DNA from: Allobosea sp. TND4EK4
Lineage (GTDB): Bacteria; Pseudomonadota; Alphaproteobacteria; Rhizobiales; Beijerinckiaceae
DNA length: 64,000 bases
Direction of reading: 5' to 3'
Assembly (NCBI RefSeq): GCF_900156025.1
Contig: NZ_FTMO01000005.1
Span: forward strand, 224,359-288,358
Of this stretch, positions 35,620 through 45,129 are shown piece after piece. Position 1 is the first letter of the stretch. Each line of letters opens with the position of its first letter. Under the pieces are notes generated by a model. That model was given only the letters and a program-made list of their open reading frames with translations, was not told where the DNA came from and searched no databases. A program made the translations under genes and the position numbers.

Positions 35620-36288
35620 TCAGAACAACAGCTCCTGGATGCCGCTGAAGATCGCGTAGGCGAAGCCGGCGCTGAGCACGAGGCCGACGGCGCCGAGCAC
35701 CGCACCGGCGAGAATGAGCACCCCATCCCGCTCGACGAGGCCGAGCCCGACAAGGCAGACCGCGACGCCCAGCGGAATCTGCCCGATGAACGGCGCCGCG
35801 ACGATCAGCCCAAGCGCCAGCACCAGGATCAGCAACCCCAGCACCGGCACGGCCAGGCGGCCACCGAGCATCGTCAGCCGCGGGCGCGAGAACCGTTCCA
35901 GCCAGGTCAGCGGCGGCAGCGCCCGGCCGATCGCCCGGTTGAGTTCCGGCTTGCCGATGCTGCGTGACAACAAGGCCTGCGGCAGCCACGGGATCCGGCG
36001 GCCGAACAGCATCTGCAAGGCGACGAAAGCCAGCACGAGCCCGCAGACGAGCGGGATCGGCGGCGGCATCGGCAGGCAGTTGGGCAAGCCCAGCAGAACG
36101 ACCAGCAGCGCATAGGCGCGGTCCTGCAACGCCGCCACGATCGTGCCGACGGCAACCCGCTCGCCCGGTAACTGGGCGAGCGCTTTCAGGAGTCCGGATG
36201 TGCGCAGGGGAGAAGACAACCGAGGGGGCCGTGCCGCAGGAGGCGCCTGCCGGAGGGAGAAACCGCCCTCATGGCTGTTTCGTCCCAT
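35620..36288 (-). CDS. ExoD family membrane protein
   Basis: A 222-residue ExoD-type protein with about five transmembrane segments and the conserved VLLGLPNCLPMPPPIPLVCG loop followed by RRIPWLPQALLSRSI. In Sinorhizobium, exoD mutants have altered exopolysaccharide and alkali tolerance; the molecular role is unknown. It converges with the GGDEF-EAL gene, leaving 13 bases. No ribosome site is obvious at ATG 36288, so a slightly later start cannot be excluded. Confidence 0.87.
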   Translation of the reverse strand: MGRNSHEGGFSLRQAPPAARPPRLSSPLRTSGLLKALAQLPGERVAVGTIVAALQDRAYALLVVLLGLPNCLPMPPPIPLVCGLVLAFVALQMLFGRRIPWLPQALLSRSIGKPELNRAIGRALPPLTWLERFSRPRLTMLGGRLAVPVLGLLILVLALGLIVAAPFIGQIPLGVAVCLVGLGLVERDGVLILAGAVLGAVGLVLSAGFAYAIFSGIQELLF

Positions 36289-36415
36289 CGATGCGGACGC
36301 ATGGACCGGCCGTCACGCTTCGCGATCCGACCGGCACGTCCTCTAGCATGCCCGCACGAAGCCCAACAAGCGCGCGCCCCGCAGACGCTCATGCGGGGAG
36401 CTCAAGGCCGGTCGT

Positions 36416-36685
36416 TCAATGCAGCGTCAGGACACCGTTGACGTTCCTGATCTCGGCGGGCCGCAGCAGCCGAGAATGGGCGACGGTGACCGAGTGGAGC
36501 GGCCCTTCCAGTTCGCGGCGCCAGAAATCCAGGAATTTCTGAAGCACGGGGAAGCGCGGCGCCAGATCGTATTGCTGCCAGACATAGGTCTGCAGGACGC
36601 TGCGGTGGTCAGGTATTCGGTAAAGGATCGTCGCCGTCGTCAGGCCGTAGCCTTCGAGCTGCCTGATGAAATCCTCTGAAACCAT
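36416..36685 (-). CDS. usg: Usg family protein
   Basis: An 89-residue Usg-type protein, a small alphaproteobacterial family named from its position near trpF in Caulobacter. The core reads GLTTATILYRIPDHRSVLQTYVWQQYDLAPRFP across residues 14-46 in two blocks. Function is unknown. ATG 36685 is used because AGGGAG lies six bases upstream; TTG 36691 is a spurious extension. Confidence 0.87.
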   Translation of the reverse strand: MVSEDFIRQLEGYGLTTATILYRIPDHRSVLQTYVWQQYDLAPRFPVLQKFLDFWRRELEGPLHSVTVAHSRLLRPAEIRNVNGVLTLH

Positions 36686-36841
36686 CGCCAACTCCCTCGA
36701 TATGCGAAAGAAAGCTTAGCCGGCCATTCCGTCAGGCTGCGCCCGCCTGGTTAACAAAGCCTTGCCAAGTCTTCGGCGAACTGTTGCAATTCAGCCTCGG
36801 CACGGCTGAGGCGTGCGTGCCGGCGCAGGCGGGGTTGGTGC

Positions 36842-37618
36842 GTGGCGTATGCGTGGGCAGGGGCGCGTCGGATCGGGCTGGCGATAATCGTCGCCGCCTG
36901 CCCGCTCAACGCCGCTTTTGCCGAAGACGACGAGGAAGACTCCGAGCCGTCCCCCATCTCGATGGTGATCTTCGGCTCCATGGAGACCGGGCCGCGGAAA
37001 ACCTTCGCCTCAATCGGCATGAAGCGGGCGATCGGCAGCGGCGGTCTCGCACGCGATGGCTGGCGCCTCTTTCTCAAAACCGGAGCCTCGCAGGAGCCGA
37101 CGCGGCGCATGAGGCCTCGCGGCACCACCTACAAGGCCGAGAGCCAGGCGATGCTGGGCTATGAATGGCGCATCGGCGACAGCTTCGTCGCGCTTTATGC
37201 CGGCTCCGACACCGAGAGCGTGCAGCACAGGCGTCCCTTCGGCGTGACGGTTACACCGACGCGCTATGGCGGCCGGATCCAGGCCGATCTCTGGTCGACG
37301 CCGATGGACGGCATGATGGTGCAAGCCGGCGCCTATGTCTCGTCGTTGGGGGGGCGCTTCTGGGCGCGTGCGGCGACGGGCTGGCAATTGCCGGCGAGCA
37401 TCCCGATCGGCTCGCGCGTCTATGTCGGACCGCAGTTCTATATCGGGCCGGAGATCGAAGCCTATCGCGAGAATGGCTATTCGAAACTGCGCGCCGGGCT
37501 TCATCTGACCGGGCTGCGTGCCCTCGGTGTCGAATGGCGCGTCTCGGCAGGCTGGCAGCAAAGCAGCGCCAAGGCCTCGGAAGCCTATGCCACGATCGGC
37601 GCGCACTGGCTGCGCTGA
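36842..37618 (+). CDS. bcsS: BcsS-type cellulose biosynthesis outer-membrane protein
   Basis: A 258-residue exported protein. A signal peptide (cleavage after NAAFA) precedes an acidic linker (EDDEEDSEPSP) and a beta-rich domain with alternating aromatic strands (YGGRIQADLWSTP, VYVGPQFYIGPEIEAYR) typical of outer-membrane barrels. The pattern matches the BcsS family found near cellulose synthase genes in Alphaproteobacteria. No other bcs gene is nearby, so a role in cellulose export is uncertain. The start is GTG 36842. Confidence 0.78.
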   Translation: MAYAWAGARRIGLAIIVAACPLNAAFAEDDEEDSEPSPISMVIFGSMETGPRKTFASIGMKRAIGSGGLARDGWRLFLKTGASQEPTRRMRPRGTTYKAESQAMLGYEWRIGDSFVALYAGSDTESVQHRRPFGVTVTPTRYGGRIQADLWSTPMDGMMVQAGAYVSSLGGRFWARAATGWQLPASIPIGSRVYVGPQFYIGPEIEAYRENGYSKLRAGLHLTGLRALGVEWRVSAGWQQSSAKASEAYATIGAHWLR

Positions 37619-37644
37619 CGCTGCACATGCACTGCAACGCCCCG

Positions 37645-39258
<1,614 letters not shown>

Positions 39259-39265
39259 CGCCGGC

Positions 39266-39958
39266 TCAGGCCGGCTTGCGGCGCGGGCCGCGCAAGGTCG
39301 AGACGATCTCGGCCAGGATCGCGAGCGCGATCTCGGCCGGCGAGACGGCGCCGATATCGAGCCCGATCGGCGCATGGATGCGCGCGGTCGCAGCCTCGTC
39401 GAAGCCGGCGGCGACCAGCCGCTCCAGTCGCTTGCCATGGGTCTTCCGGCTGCCGAGCGCCCCGACATAGAAGCAGTTCGACCGCAGCGCGGAGACAAGC
39501 CCCGGATCGTCGATCTTGGGGTCGTGGGTCAGTGCGACGAAGGCGGTATAGCCGTCGAGGCCGATCCGCGAGATCGCCTCATCCGGCCACTCGGGCAACA
39601 GGGTCACGCCGGGAAAGCGCTCGGGCGTCGCAAAGGCGCTGCGCGGGTCGATGATGACGAGGTCGAGATCGAGCGCCTTCGCCATCGGCGCCATCGCCTG
39701 CGAGATATGCACCGCCCCCGTCACGACGATGCGCGGATGCGGCGCCTGGACCGTCAGGAAGAAGGACGTTCCCTCCGCCTCCACCATGCCGCTCTTGCCC
39801 ATGCGCAACTGCTTGTCGAGCTGGGCCGCCAGCGGATCGGCATCGATCTCGCTTTGCCTGACGAGGCGCTGCGCTCCGCTCGCCATCTCGGTGACGAGGA
39901 TGGTGGCGCGGCGAGCCTGCCGCTCGGCATTGAGCGCGGCGAGAAGGGAAAGGTCCAT
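39266..39958 (-). CDS. XdhC-type Rossmann-domain protein
   Basis: A 230-residue protein corresponding to the C-terminal Rossmann part of XdhC/CoxI. It includes IVVTGAVHISQAMAPMAKAL, DPRSAFATPERFPG and YVGALGSRKTHGKRLERL. Such proteins help insert or sulfurate the molybdenum cofactor of xanthine- or CO-dehydrogenase-type enzymes. The N-terminal XdhC half is encoded separately at 40589-40936, with an exporter gene between. It is one base from the upstream exporter stop (TGA-G-ATG), so translational coupling is likely. Confidence 0.87.
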   Translation of the reverse strand: MDLSLLAALNAERQARRATILVTEMASGAQRLVRQSEIDADPLAAQLDKQLRMGKSGMVEAEGTSFFLTVQAPHPRIVVTGAVHISQAMAPMAKALDLDLVIIDPRSAFATPERFPGVTLLPEWPDEAISRIGLDGYTAFVALTHDPKIDDPGLVSALRSNCFYVGALGSRKTHGKRLERLVAAGFDEAATARIHAPIGLDIGAVSPAEIALAILAEIVSTLRGPRRKPA

Positions 39959-39959
39959 C

Positions 39960-40589
39960 TCAGCCCCGATCCGTCGCGAGCTTGAGGCCGAGCGCGATCA
40001 TCAGCGAGCCGCCGATCCAGCGCCCGAAGGCGAAGCCCGCCCTCGTCTTCTTCATCGCGGCCATGACGAAGGACGCGCCGAAGACGGTGACGAGATCGGC
40101 CGAGGAAAAGGCGAAATTGACGAGCGTCCCGAGGATGAGGAACTGCGCCCAGACCGGCAGCCAGCCCGCCGGATCGACGAATTGCGGCAGGAGCGCAATG
40201 AAGAACAGCGCGACCTTCGGGTTCAGCACCTCGACGATGAAGGAATCGAGCAGCGCCCGCCTCACCGTCTTGGGGGGGGCCAGCGGCTGGTCGACGGCAG
40301 CGAGCCGGGAACGGATCATGCCGATGCCGATCCAGATCAGATAGAGCGCGCCGGCGATCTTCACCGCCACGTAAAGCTCCGGCACATGCTTGAACACGGC
40401 AGAGAGGCCGAAGGCCGCAGCCAGGACATGGACATAGCAGCCGAGATGGATGCCGAGCATCGCCATCAGCCCGGCCTTGCGACCATGGCTGATGGTCTGG
40501 GCAGCAGTGTAGAGCAGCGCCGGCCCGGGGAAATAGGCGACGAGAAGCGTCACCGTCGCGAAGGCCAGCAGGGTTTCCCAGGATGCCAT
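39960..40589 (-). CDS. LysE family exporter
   Basis: A 209-residue membrane protein with about six transmembrane segments and the LysE/RhtB signatures FPGPALLYTAAQTISHGRKAG and EVLNPKVALFFIALLPQFV. The family exports amino acids; the substrate is unknown. Its ATG overlaps the stop of the XdhC N-terminal gene (TGATG), so it is inside the molybdenum-enzyme accessory operon, an unusual place for an exporter. Confidence 0.87.
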   Translation of the reverse strand: MASWETLLAFATVTLLVAYFPGPALLYTAAQTISHGRKAGLMAMLGIHLGCYVHVLAAAFGLSAVFKHVPELYVAVKIAGALYLIWIGIGMIRSRLAAVDQPLAPPKTVRRALLDSFIVEVLNPKVALFFIALLPQFVDPAGWLPVWAQFLILGTLVNFAFSSADLVTVFGASFVMAAMKKTRAGFAFGRWIGGSLMIALGLKLATDRG

Positions 40590-40936
40590 CAGCCCCGCGC
40601 CTCCAAAGTGCCGGCCCGCACGGGCTCGACATAGACCTTGATGCGGCCGCCGCAGGAGAGGCCGACCTGCCAGGCGGTCTCGTCCGCGACGCCGAATTCC
40701 AGCATGCGCGGCTTGCCGTCCGCAATCACGTCGGTCGCCTCCGAGACCACCGCTCCCTCGACGCAACCGCCCGAGACCGAGCCGAGGAAGTTCCCCTCCC
40801 CGTCGATGACGAGATGCGAGCCGACCGGCCGGGGCGCCGAGCCCCAGGTCTCGACCACCGTCGCCACCGCAACCCCGCGCCCGGCCCGCGCCCATTCCTC
40901 GGCGGCACGCAGGATGTCGGTATCGGTGCTGATCAT
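40589..40936 (-). CDS. XdhC N-terminal-domain protein (CoxF/CoxI type)
   Basis: A 115-residue protein equal to the N-terminal XdhC_CoxI domain, with SVSGGCVEGAVV and LSCGGRIKVYVEP carrying the conserved cysteines. It acts with the Rossmann half (39266-39958) in maturing the molybdenum cofactor. ATG 40936 is preferred; the open frame above it crosses a repeat element. Its stop overlaps the LysE gene start. Confidence 0.86.
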   Translation of the reverse strand: MISTDTDILRAAEEWARAGRGVAVATVVETWGSAPRPVGSHLVIDGEGNFLGSVSGGCVEGAVVSEATDVIADGKPRMLEFGVADETAWQVGLSCGGRIKVYVEPVRAGTLEARG

Positions 40937-40981
40937 GTCTGGAACTCCGCTTGCAGACGGACCATCGCCAGCGCCAGCGCG

Positions 40982-41064
40982 GCGAAGCAATCCAGGGCGA
41001 CCGGGCGGAGCGCTTTCACCCCGTCCCCCTTGGATGGCTTCGTTGCGTCGCTCCTCGCAATGAC
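40982..41064. repeat. dispersed palindromic repeat (GCGAAGCAATCC type)
   Basis: The left arm GCGAAGCAATCCAGG (40982-40996) is an imperfect inverted copy of the right arm at 41028-41046, followed by GTCGCTCCTCGCAATGAC to 41064. This resembles a widespread intergenic element of Alphaproteobacteria. It separates coxE from the XdhC N-terminal gene. Confidence 0.65.
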
Positions 41065-41082
41065 GAAGGAGGATATCATGCC

Positions 41083-42282
41083 TCAACCGGCCCGCTTCAG
41101 CCACAGGCGCGGATCGCTCTCCCGCCCTGCGTCGCGGGAAAGGGCCGCGCAAAGATCGGCCATGGCGGCGAGGTTGTGGATCGGCCGGAACGAGTCGACA
41201 TGCGGCAGCATCGCCCGGATGCCGCTGGCCCGCGCCGCGAAGGCGTCATAGCGCAGCAGCGGGTTGAGCCAGACCAGCTGCCGGCAGGAGCGGTGCAGCC
41301 GGTCCATCTCGAAGCCGAGCTCGTCGTCGAGATGCCGCTCCAGCCCGTCGGTGAAGAGCAGCACGACCGCTCCGCCCGCCAGCACGCGCCGCGACCAGAT
41401 GCGATTGAAATCGTGCAGCGCTGTGGCGATCCGCGTGCCGCCTTCCCAATCCGGAGCGGCCTTGCCGGCGAGAGCCAGCGCCTCGTCGGGGTCGCGCGCC
41501 TTCAGCATGCGGGTGACGTTGGTCAGCCGGGTGCCGAAGACGAAGGAATGCACATGCCGGCGCTTTTCGGTGAGCGCGTGCAGGAAATGCAGGAAGATGC
41601 GCGAATACTCCGCCATCGAGCCGGAAATATCGACCAGCGCCACGATGGGCGGATGAACCTCCCGCCGCTCGCGGAAGGCGAGATCGATCGACCCGCCCCC
41701 GCCGCGCAGCGAGCGGCGGAAGGTCCGGCGCGGATCGATACGGTCCCCTCGCGCGGCCGGCACGAAACGGCGTGTCCGTACGGCGTCGTCTGGAAGCCGC
41801 AGATCGGCCATGAGCTGCTTTGCCCGGGCGATCTCGGCAGCGCTCATCTGCGCGAAATCGCGCGATTTCAGCATTTCGCGGTCGGAGACGGTGAGCCGCG
41901 CCGTCAGCTCCGTCAGCTCGCGCGGCGGCTCCTCCTCGCGCGGCGGCGGCGCGAAGGCTTCGGCCACGCGCAGCGCGCCGGCCTCGGCCTTCTGCGGGGC
42001 GCTGTCGGCGGCGGGCGAGACCGGCGACATCTGCGCCATGATCTTCTCGATCAGGTTGCGGCGGCGCCAGAACAGCCGGAAGGCTTGCTCGTAGAGCGCG
42101 CTGTCCTCGTGCTTCTTCACGAAGATCGCATGCAGCGTCCAGTAGACGTCGTCACGCCCGCCGAGCGCCCCTGACCCAAGCGCCTCGACTGCCTCGGCGA
42201 TGGCGCCCGGGCCGACCGGCAGCCCCGCCTTGCGCAGCGCGCGGGCGAAATAGGCGACGTTTTCCGGAAGCTTGCCGGTCAC
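41083..42282 (-). CDS. coxE: CoxE-like von Willebrand factor A domain protein
   Basis: A 399-residue VWA protein. The MIDAS motif DISGSMAEYSRIF (late half) and TDGLERH suit CoxE, which works with the MoxR/CoxD ATPase in building the CuSMo-type centre of CO dehydrogenase in Oligotropha. An Arg-rich loop (FRRSLRGGGGSIDLAFRERR) precedes the VWA fold. The start is GTG 42282, which overlaps the stop of the NTF2-like gene by four bases (GTGA). Confidence 0.87.
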   Translation of the reverse strand: MTGKLPENVAYFARALRKAGLPVGPGAIAEAVEALGSGALGGRDDVYWTLHAIFVKKHEDSALYEQAFRLFWRRRNLIEKIMAQMSPVSPAADSAPQKAEAGALRVAEAFAPPPREEEPPRELTELTARLTVSDREMLKSRDFAQMSAAEIARAKQLMADLRLPDDAVRTRRFVPAARGDRIDPRRTFRRSLRGGGGSIDLAFRERREVHPPIVALVDISGSMAEYSRIFLHFLHALTEKRRHVHSFVFGTRLTNVTRMLKARDPDEALALAGKAAPDWEGGTRIATALHDFNRIWSRRVLAGGAVVLLFTDGLERHLDDELGFEMDRLHRSCRQLVWLNPLLRYDAFAARASGIRAMLPHVDSFRPIHNLAAMADLCAALSRDAGRESDPRLWLKRAG

Positions 42283-42659
42283 GGGCCGGCCGTCTCGGTC
42301 ATGAACACCTTCTGGACGATCTGCCATTTGCTCTCGACCTTCAGGAAGGAGAGCAGATCGGTGAAGTAGCGTGGCGGCATCTGGCACTTGACCTTCACCA
42401 GCGCCAGCGTCGGCCCGACGAGGTCGATGGTCAGGATATGATCGCCGCGCACCATGCCGGCCGCCTTCGGCGAGGGGCGCTCGCGCACCGCCTTCAGCCA
42501 TTCGTCGCGCGGGACGATCTTGATCGTGCCGTCCTCCTGCGCCGTGGTCAGCGCCGAGGTCGGATGGAAGGCGTGTTCGAGCTTGGTGGTGTCGCCCTCG
42601 TAGAGGCCGTTCAGATAGGTCCAGGTCACCGCCTCGATCGCCCTGAGATCGTTGTACAT
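42279..42659 (-). CDS. NTF2-like / SnoaL-type small protein
   Basis: A 126-residue protein of the NTF2-like alpha/beta fold (lumazine-binding-2 type). Marks include EAVTWTYLNGLYEGDTTKLEHAFHP at the start (split over residues 8-32) and FLKVESKWQIVQKVF at the end. No catalytic function can be read. Its translation is coupled to coxE by a GTGA overlap, and it lies between coxD and coxE. GGAGGAA precedes ATG 42659. Confidence 0.85.
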   Translation of the reverse strand: MYNDLRAIEAVTWTYLNGLYEGDTTKLEHAFHPTSALTTAQEDGTIKIVPRDEWLKAVRERPSPKAAGMVRGDHILTIDLVGPTLALVKVKCQMPPRYFTDLLSFLKVESKWQIVQKVFMTETAGP

Positions 42660-42750
42660 GGTCGTTCCTCCGGCTGCCTTGTGGGACAATCCTTGTCTAG
42701 CCGCACCGCCTTGCGCGATCCTTGATCTGCCGCAGCCGGATGACGGAAGC

Positions 42751-43689
42751 TCAGCCGCGGGCCTCGCTCCTCGCCTGATCCAGAAGTTCCTTCACCTTCG
42801 AGCCCTGCATCGTCTGGATATCGTCCTGATACTTCAGCAATGCACCGAGCGTGTCGGAGACGATGGCGGGGTCGAGCGCCACCGCGTCGAGCTCGACCAG
42901 CGCAGTCGCCCAGTCCAGCGTCTCGGCGACGCCCGGCGCCTTGAACAGCTCCTCCTTGCGGATCGCCTGCACGAAGGAGACGACCTGCTTCGAGAGCTTC
43001 TGCGGGGCGTCCGGCAGCTTCGCCTTGAGGATCGCGAGTTCGCGCGGCGCATCGGGATAATCGACCCAATGATAGAGGCAGCGGCGCTTCAGCGCGTCGT
43101 GAATCTCGCGCGTGCGGTTGGAGGTCAGGATCACGATCGGCGGCTGTTCCGCCTTGACCGTACCGAGCTCCGGAATCGTCACCTGAGCATCGGCCAGCAC
43201 CTCGAGCAGGAAGGCCTCGAAGGCTTCGTCAGTCCGGTCGAGTTCGTCGATCAAGAGGATCGGCGGGCCGCCCGCCTGCGGCTCGAGCGCCTGCAGCAAG
43301 GGCCGCTTGACCAGGTATTTCTCCGAGAAGATGTCGCTTTCCAATCGCTCACGATCAGCAGCCGCGCCGCCCGCTTCCGCGAGCCGGATCGCCATCATCT
43401 GCCCGGCATAATTCCACTCGTAGACGGCGGAGGAGAGATCGAGCCCCTCATAGCATTGCAGCCGGATCAGACGGCGGCCCAGCGCCGCGGCGAGCACTTT
43501 GGCGATCTCGGTCTTGCCGGTGCCAGCCTCGCCCTCCAGCAGCAGCGGCCGCTTCATCCTGAGCGCCAGGAAGAGCACCGTCGCGAGCGGGCGGTCGGCG
43601 ACATAGCCCTGGCCCTGCAGGAGCGCGAGCGTCTCGTCGATCGAGCCGGGGAGCGAGGGGGTCTCAAGCATCGCGAACTGTCCTGACAT
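42751..43689 (-). CDS. coxD: MoxR-family AAA+ ATPase (CoxD-like)
   Basis: A 312-residue AAA+ ATPase. Walker A is LEGEAGTGKTE, Walker B is PILLIDELDRTDEAFEAFL, and the sensor region is IVILTSNRTREIHDALKRR. MoxR/CoxD ATPases act as chaperones in metal-centre assembly and pair with VWA proteins; its partner here is coxE. ATG 43689 and ATG 43671 are both plausible; 43689 has AGGAG only three bases away, and 43671 has AGGA at nine bases. It follows the LysE-type gene by 17 bases. Confidence 0.9.
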   Translation of the reverse strand: MSGQFAMLETPSLPGSIDETLALLQGQGYVADRPLATVLFLALRMKRPLLLEGEAGTGKTEIAKVLAAALGRRLIRLQCYEGLDLSSAVYEWNYAGQMMAIRLAEAGGAAADRERLESDIFSEKYLVKRPLLQALEPQAGGPPILLIDELDRTDEAFEAFLLEVLADAQVTIPELGTVKAEQPPIVILTSNRTREIHDALKRRCLYHWVDYPDAPRELAILKAKLPDAPQKLSKQVVSFVQAIRKEELFKAPGVAETLDWATALVELDAVALDPAIVSDTLGALLKYQDDIQTMQGSKVKELLDQARSEARG

Positions 43690-43706
43690 AGGCTCCTGGG
43701 ATCGGC

Positions 43707-44294
43707 TCATCGCGTCGACCAGGCGAACCACAGCGCAACCGCGGCCATGCCGAGCGCGGCACCGCGACGGATCGCACGCTCGCGATCCGGATGGAAGAGC
43801 AGAGCCCGCGCCTGGCTGGCACCCAGAACGAGCATGGCATGGACGGCCGTGGCGATCACCACGAAGACCGCGGTCAAAAGCAGCACCTGCTGCTGCGGCG
43901 CCGGTGTCGGCAGAAACAGCGGAATCACCGCGACATAGAAGATCGCGGCCTTCGGGTTCAGCAGATTGGTGACGAGGCCGCGACGAAAGGACACCGCCAT
44001 GTCCGCCGCTCCGCCCGCCGGAGCGTCGCGCCAGGAATCATAGGCCAGCCAGAGCAGATAGGCGACGCCGCACCAGCGCAGGGCGGCAGCGAGCCCGGGC
44101 ACGGCATCGCTGACGAGGCCCATACCGAAAGCTGCGGCAGCACCGAGGAGGGCCAGCCCGAGCGCGACGCCGGCCACGGCGGCAAGGCCGGCGCGGCGTC
44201 CTTGCGCCAGGCTCAGCGCCACCAGATAGCCCATGTTCGGCCCCGGGGTCAGTTCGGAAATCAGGGCCGTGACCACGAATTCCCAGAACCGCAC
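43707..44294 (-). CDS. LysE family exporter
   Basis: A 195-residue membrane protein with the LysE signatures ELTPGPNMGYLVALSLAQGRRAG and NLLNPKAAIFYVAVIPLFLP and about six transmembrane segments. The substrate is unknown. The start is GTG 44294 by homology in style (family proteins begin near RFWEFVVTAL), although the ribosome site is weak. It lies 14 bases after coxM and 17 before coxD, so the cox transcript carries it. Confidence 0.85.
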   Translation of the reverse strand: MRFWEFVVTALISELTPGPNMGYLVALSLAQGRRAGLAAVAGVALGLALLGAAAAFGMGLVSDAVPGLAAALRWCGVAYLLWLAYDSWRDAPAGGAADMAVSFRRGLVTNLLNPKAAIFYVAVIPLFLPTPAPQQQVLLLTAVFVVIATAVHAMLVLGASQARALLFHPDRERAIRRGAALGMAAVALWFAWSTR

Positions 44295-44308
44295 CGGCCT
44301 GCTGCGGA

Positions 44309-45112
44309 TTACTTGCCGATCGCCTGCGCCACCGCCTGCTTCGCCATCACCCCGATCAGATGCGCGCGGTATTCGGGATCGGCGTGCATGTCGCCGTTGA
44401 TGCCCTCGGCGGTGTGCTTCAGGCCCTCCAGAGACTTCGGCGCGAAACGCATCTTCAGCGCGGCCTCGGCCTCGGGCCAGCGGAAAACGCCGCCCTCGCC
44501 CGCACCCGTCACCGCCACCCGCACCTCGCCGCCGCGCTTGGCGACGAAGACGCCGACCATCGCATAACGAGAGGCCGGGTTGCGGAACTTGGCATAGCCG
44601 GCGCGCGAGGCGACCGGGAACGACACCCGCGTGACGATCTCGCCCTCTTCCAGGGCCGTCTCGTACAGCCCGGTGAAGAACTCCTCGGCAAGCAGCTTGC
44701 GCTTGTTGGTGACCACGGTCGCGCCGAGCGCCAGCAGCGCCGAGGGATAGTCCGCCGCGGGGTCGTTGTTGGCGACCGAGCCGCCGATGGTGCCGCGATG
44801 GCGCACATGCGGGTCGCCGATATGGCCGGCGAGATAGGCGAGCGCGGGAATCGCCTCCTGCACCTCCGGGGAGGCCGCCACCTCGGCATGGGTCGTCATC
44901 GCGCCGATGACGACGTTGCGTCCCTTGCGGACGATGCCCTTGAGGTCCGGGCAGGCACCGAGATCGATCAGCGCGGAGGGCGCTGCAAGCCGCTGCTTCA
45001 TCGTCGGCAGGAGCGTATGTCCACCGGCGATCAGCTTGGAATCCTCCTTCTTCAGCAGAAGGGTCGCGGCCTGCCGGGCGCTTGTCGGCTTGTGGTAGGT
45101 GAAAGCGTACAT
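44309..45112 (-). CDS. coxM: FAD-binding medium subunit (CoxM type)
   Basis: A 267-residue FAD-binding protein of molybdenum hydroxylases. The two FAD motifs are AGGHTLLPTMKQRL and TIGGSVANNDPAADYPSAL, followed by the CO_deh_flav_C domain. It passes electrons from the iron-sulfur subunit to a quinone or other acceptor. It lies 17 bases downstream of coxL, giving the order S-L-M, which is typical of form II clusters (form I is usually M-S-L). AGGACAGG precedes ATG 45112. Confidence 0.92.
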   Translation of the reverse strand: MYAFTYHKPTSARQAATLLLKKEDSKLIAGGHTLLPTMKQRLAAPSALIDLGACPDLKGIVRKGRNVVIGAMTTHAEVAASPEVQEAIPALAYLAGHIGDPHVRHRGTIGGSVANNDPAADYPSALLALGATVVTNKRKLLAEEFFTGLYETALEEGEIVTRVSFPVASRAGYAKFRNPASRYAMVGVFVAKRGGEVRVAVTGAGEGGVFRWPEAEAALKMRFAPKSLEGLKHTAEGINGDMHADPEYRAHLIGVMAKQAVAQAIGK

Positions 45113-45129
45113 CGTCCTGTCCTCTCAGC

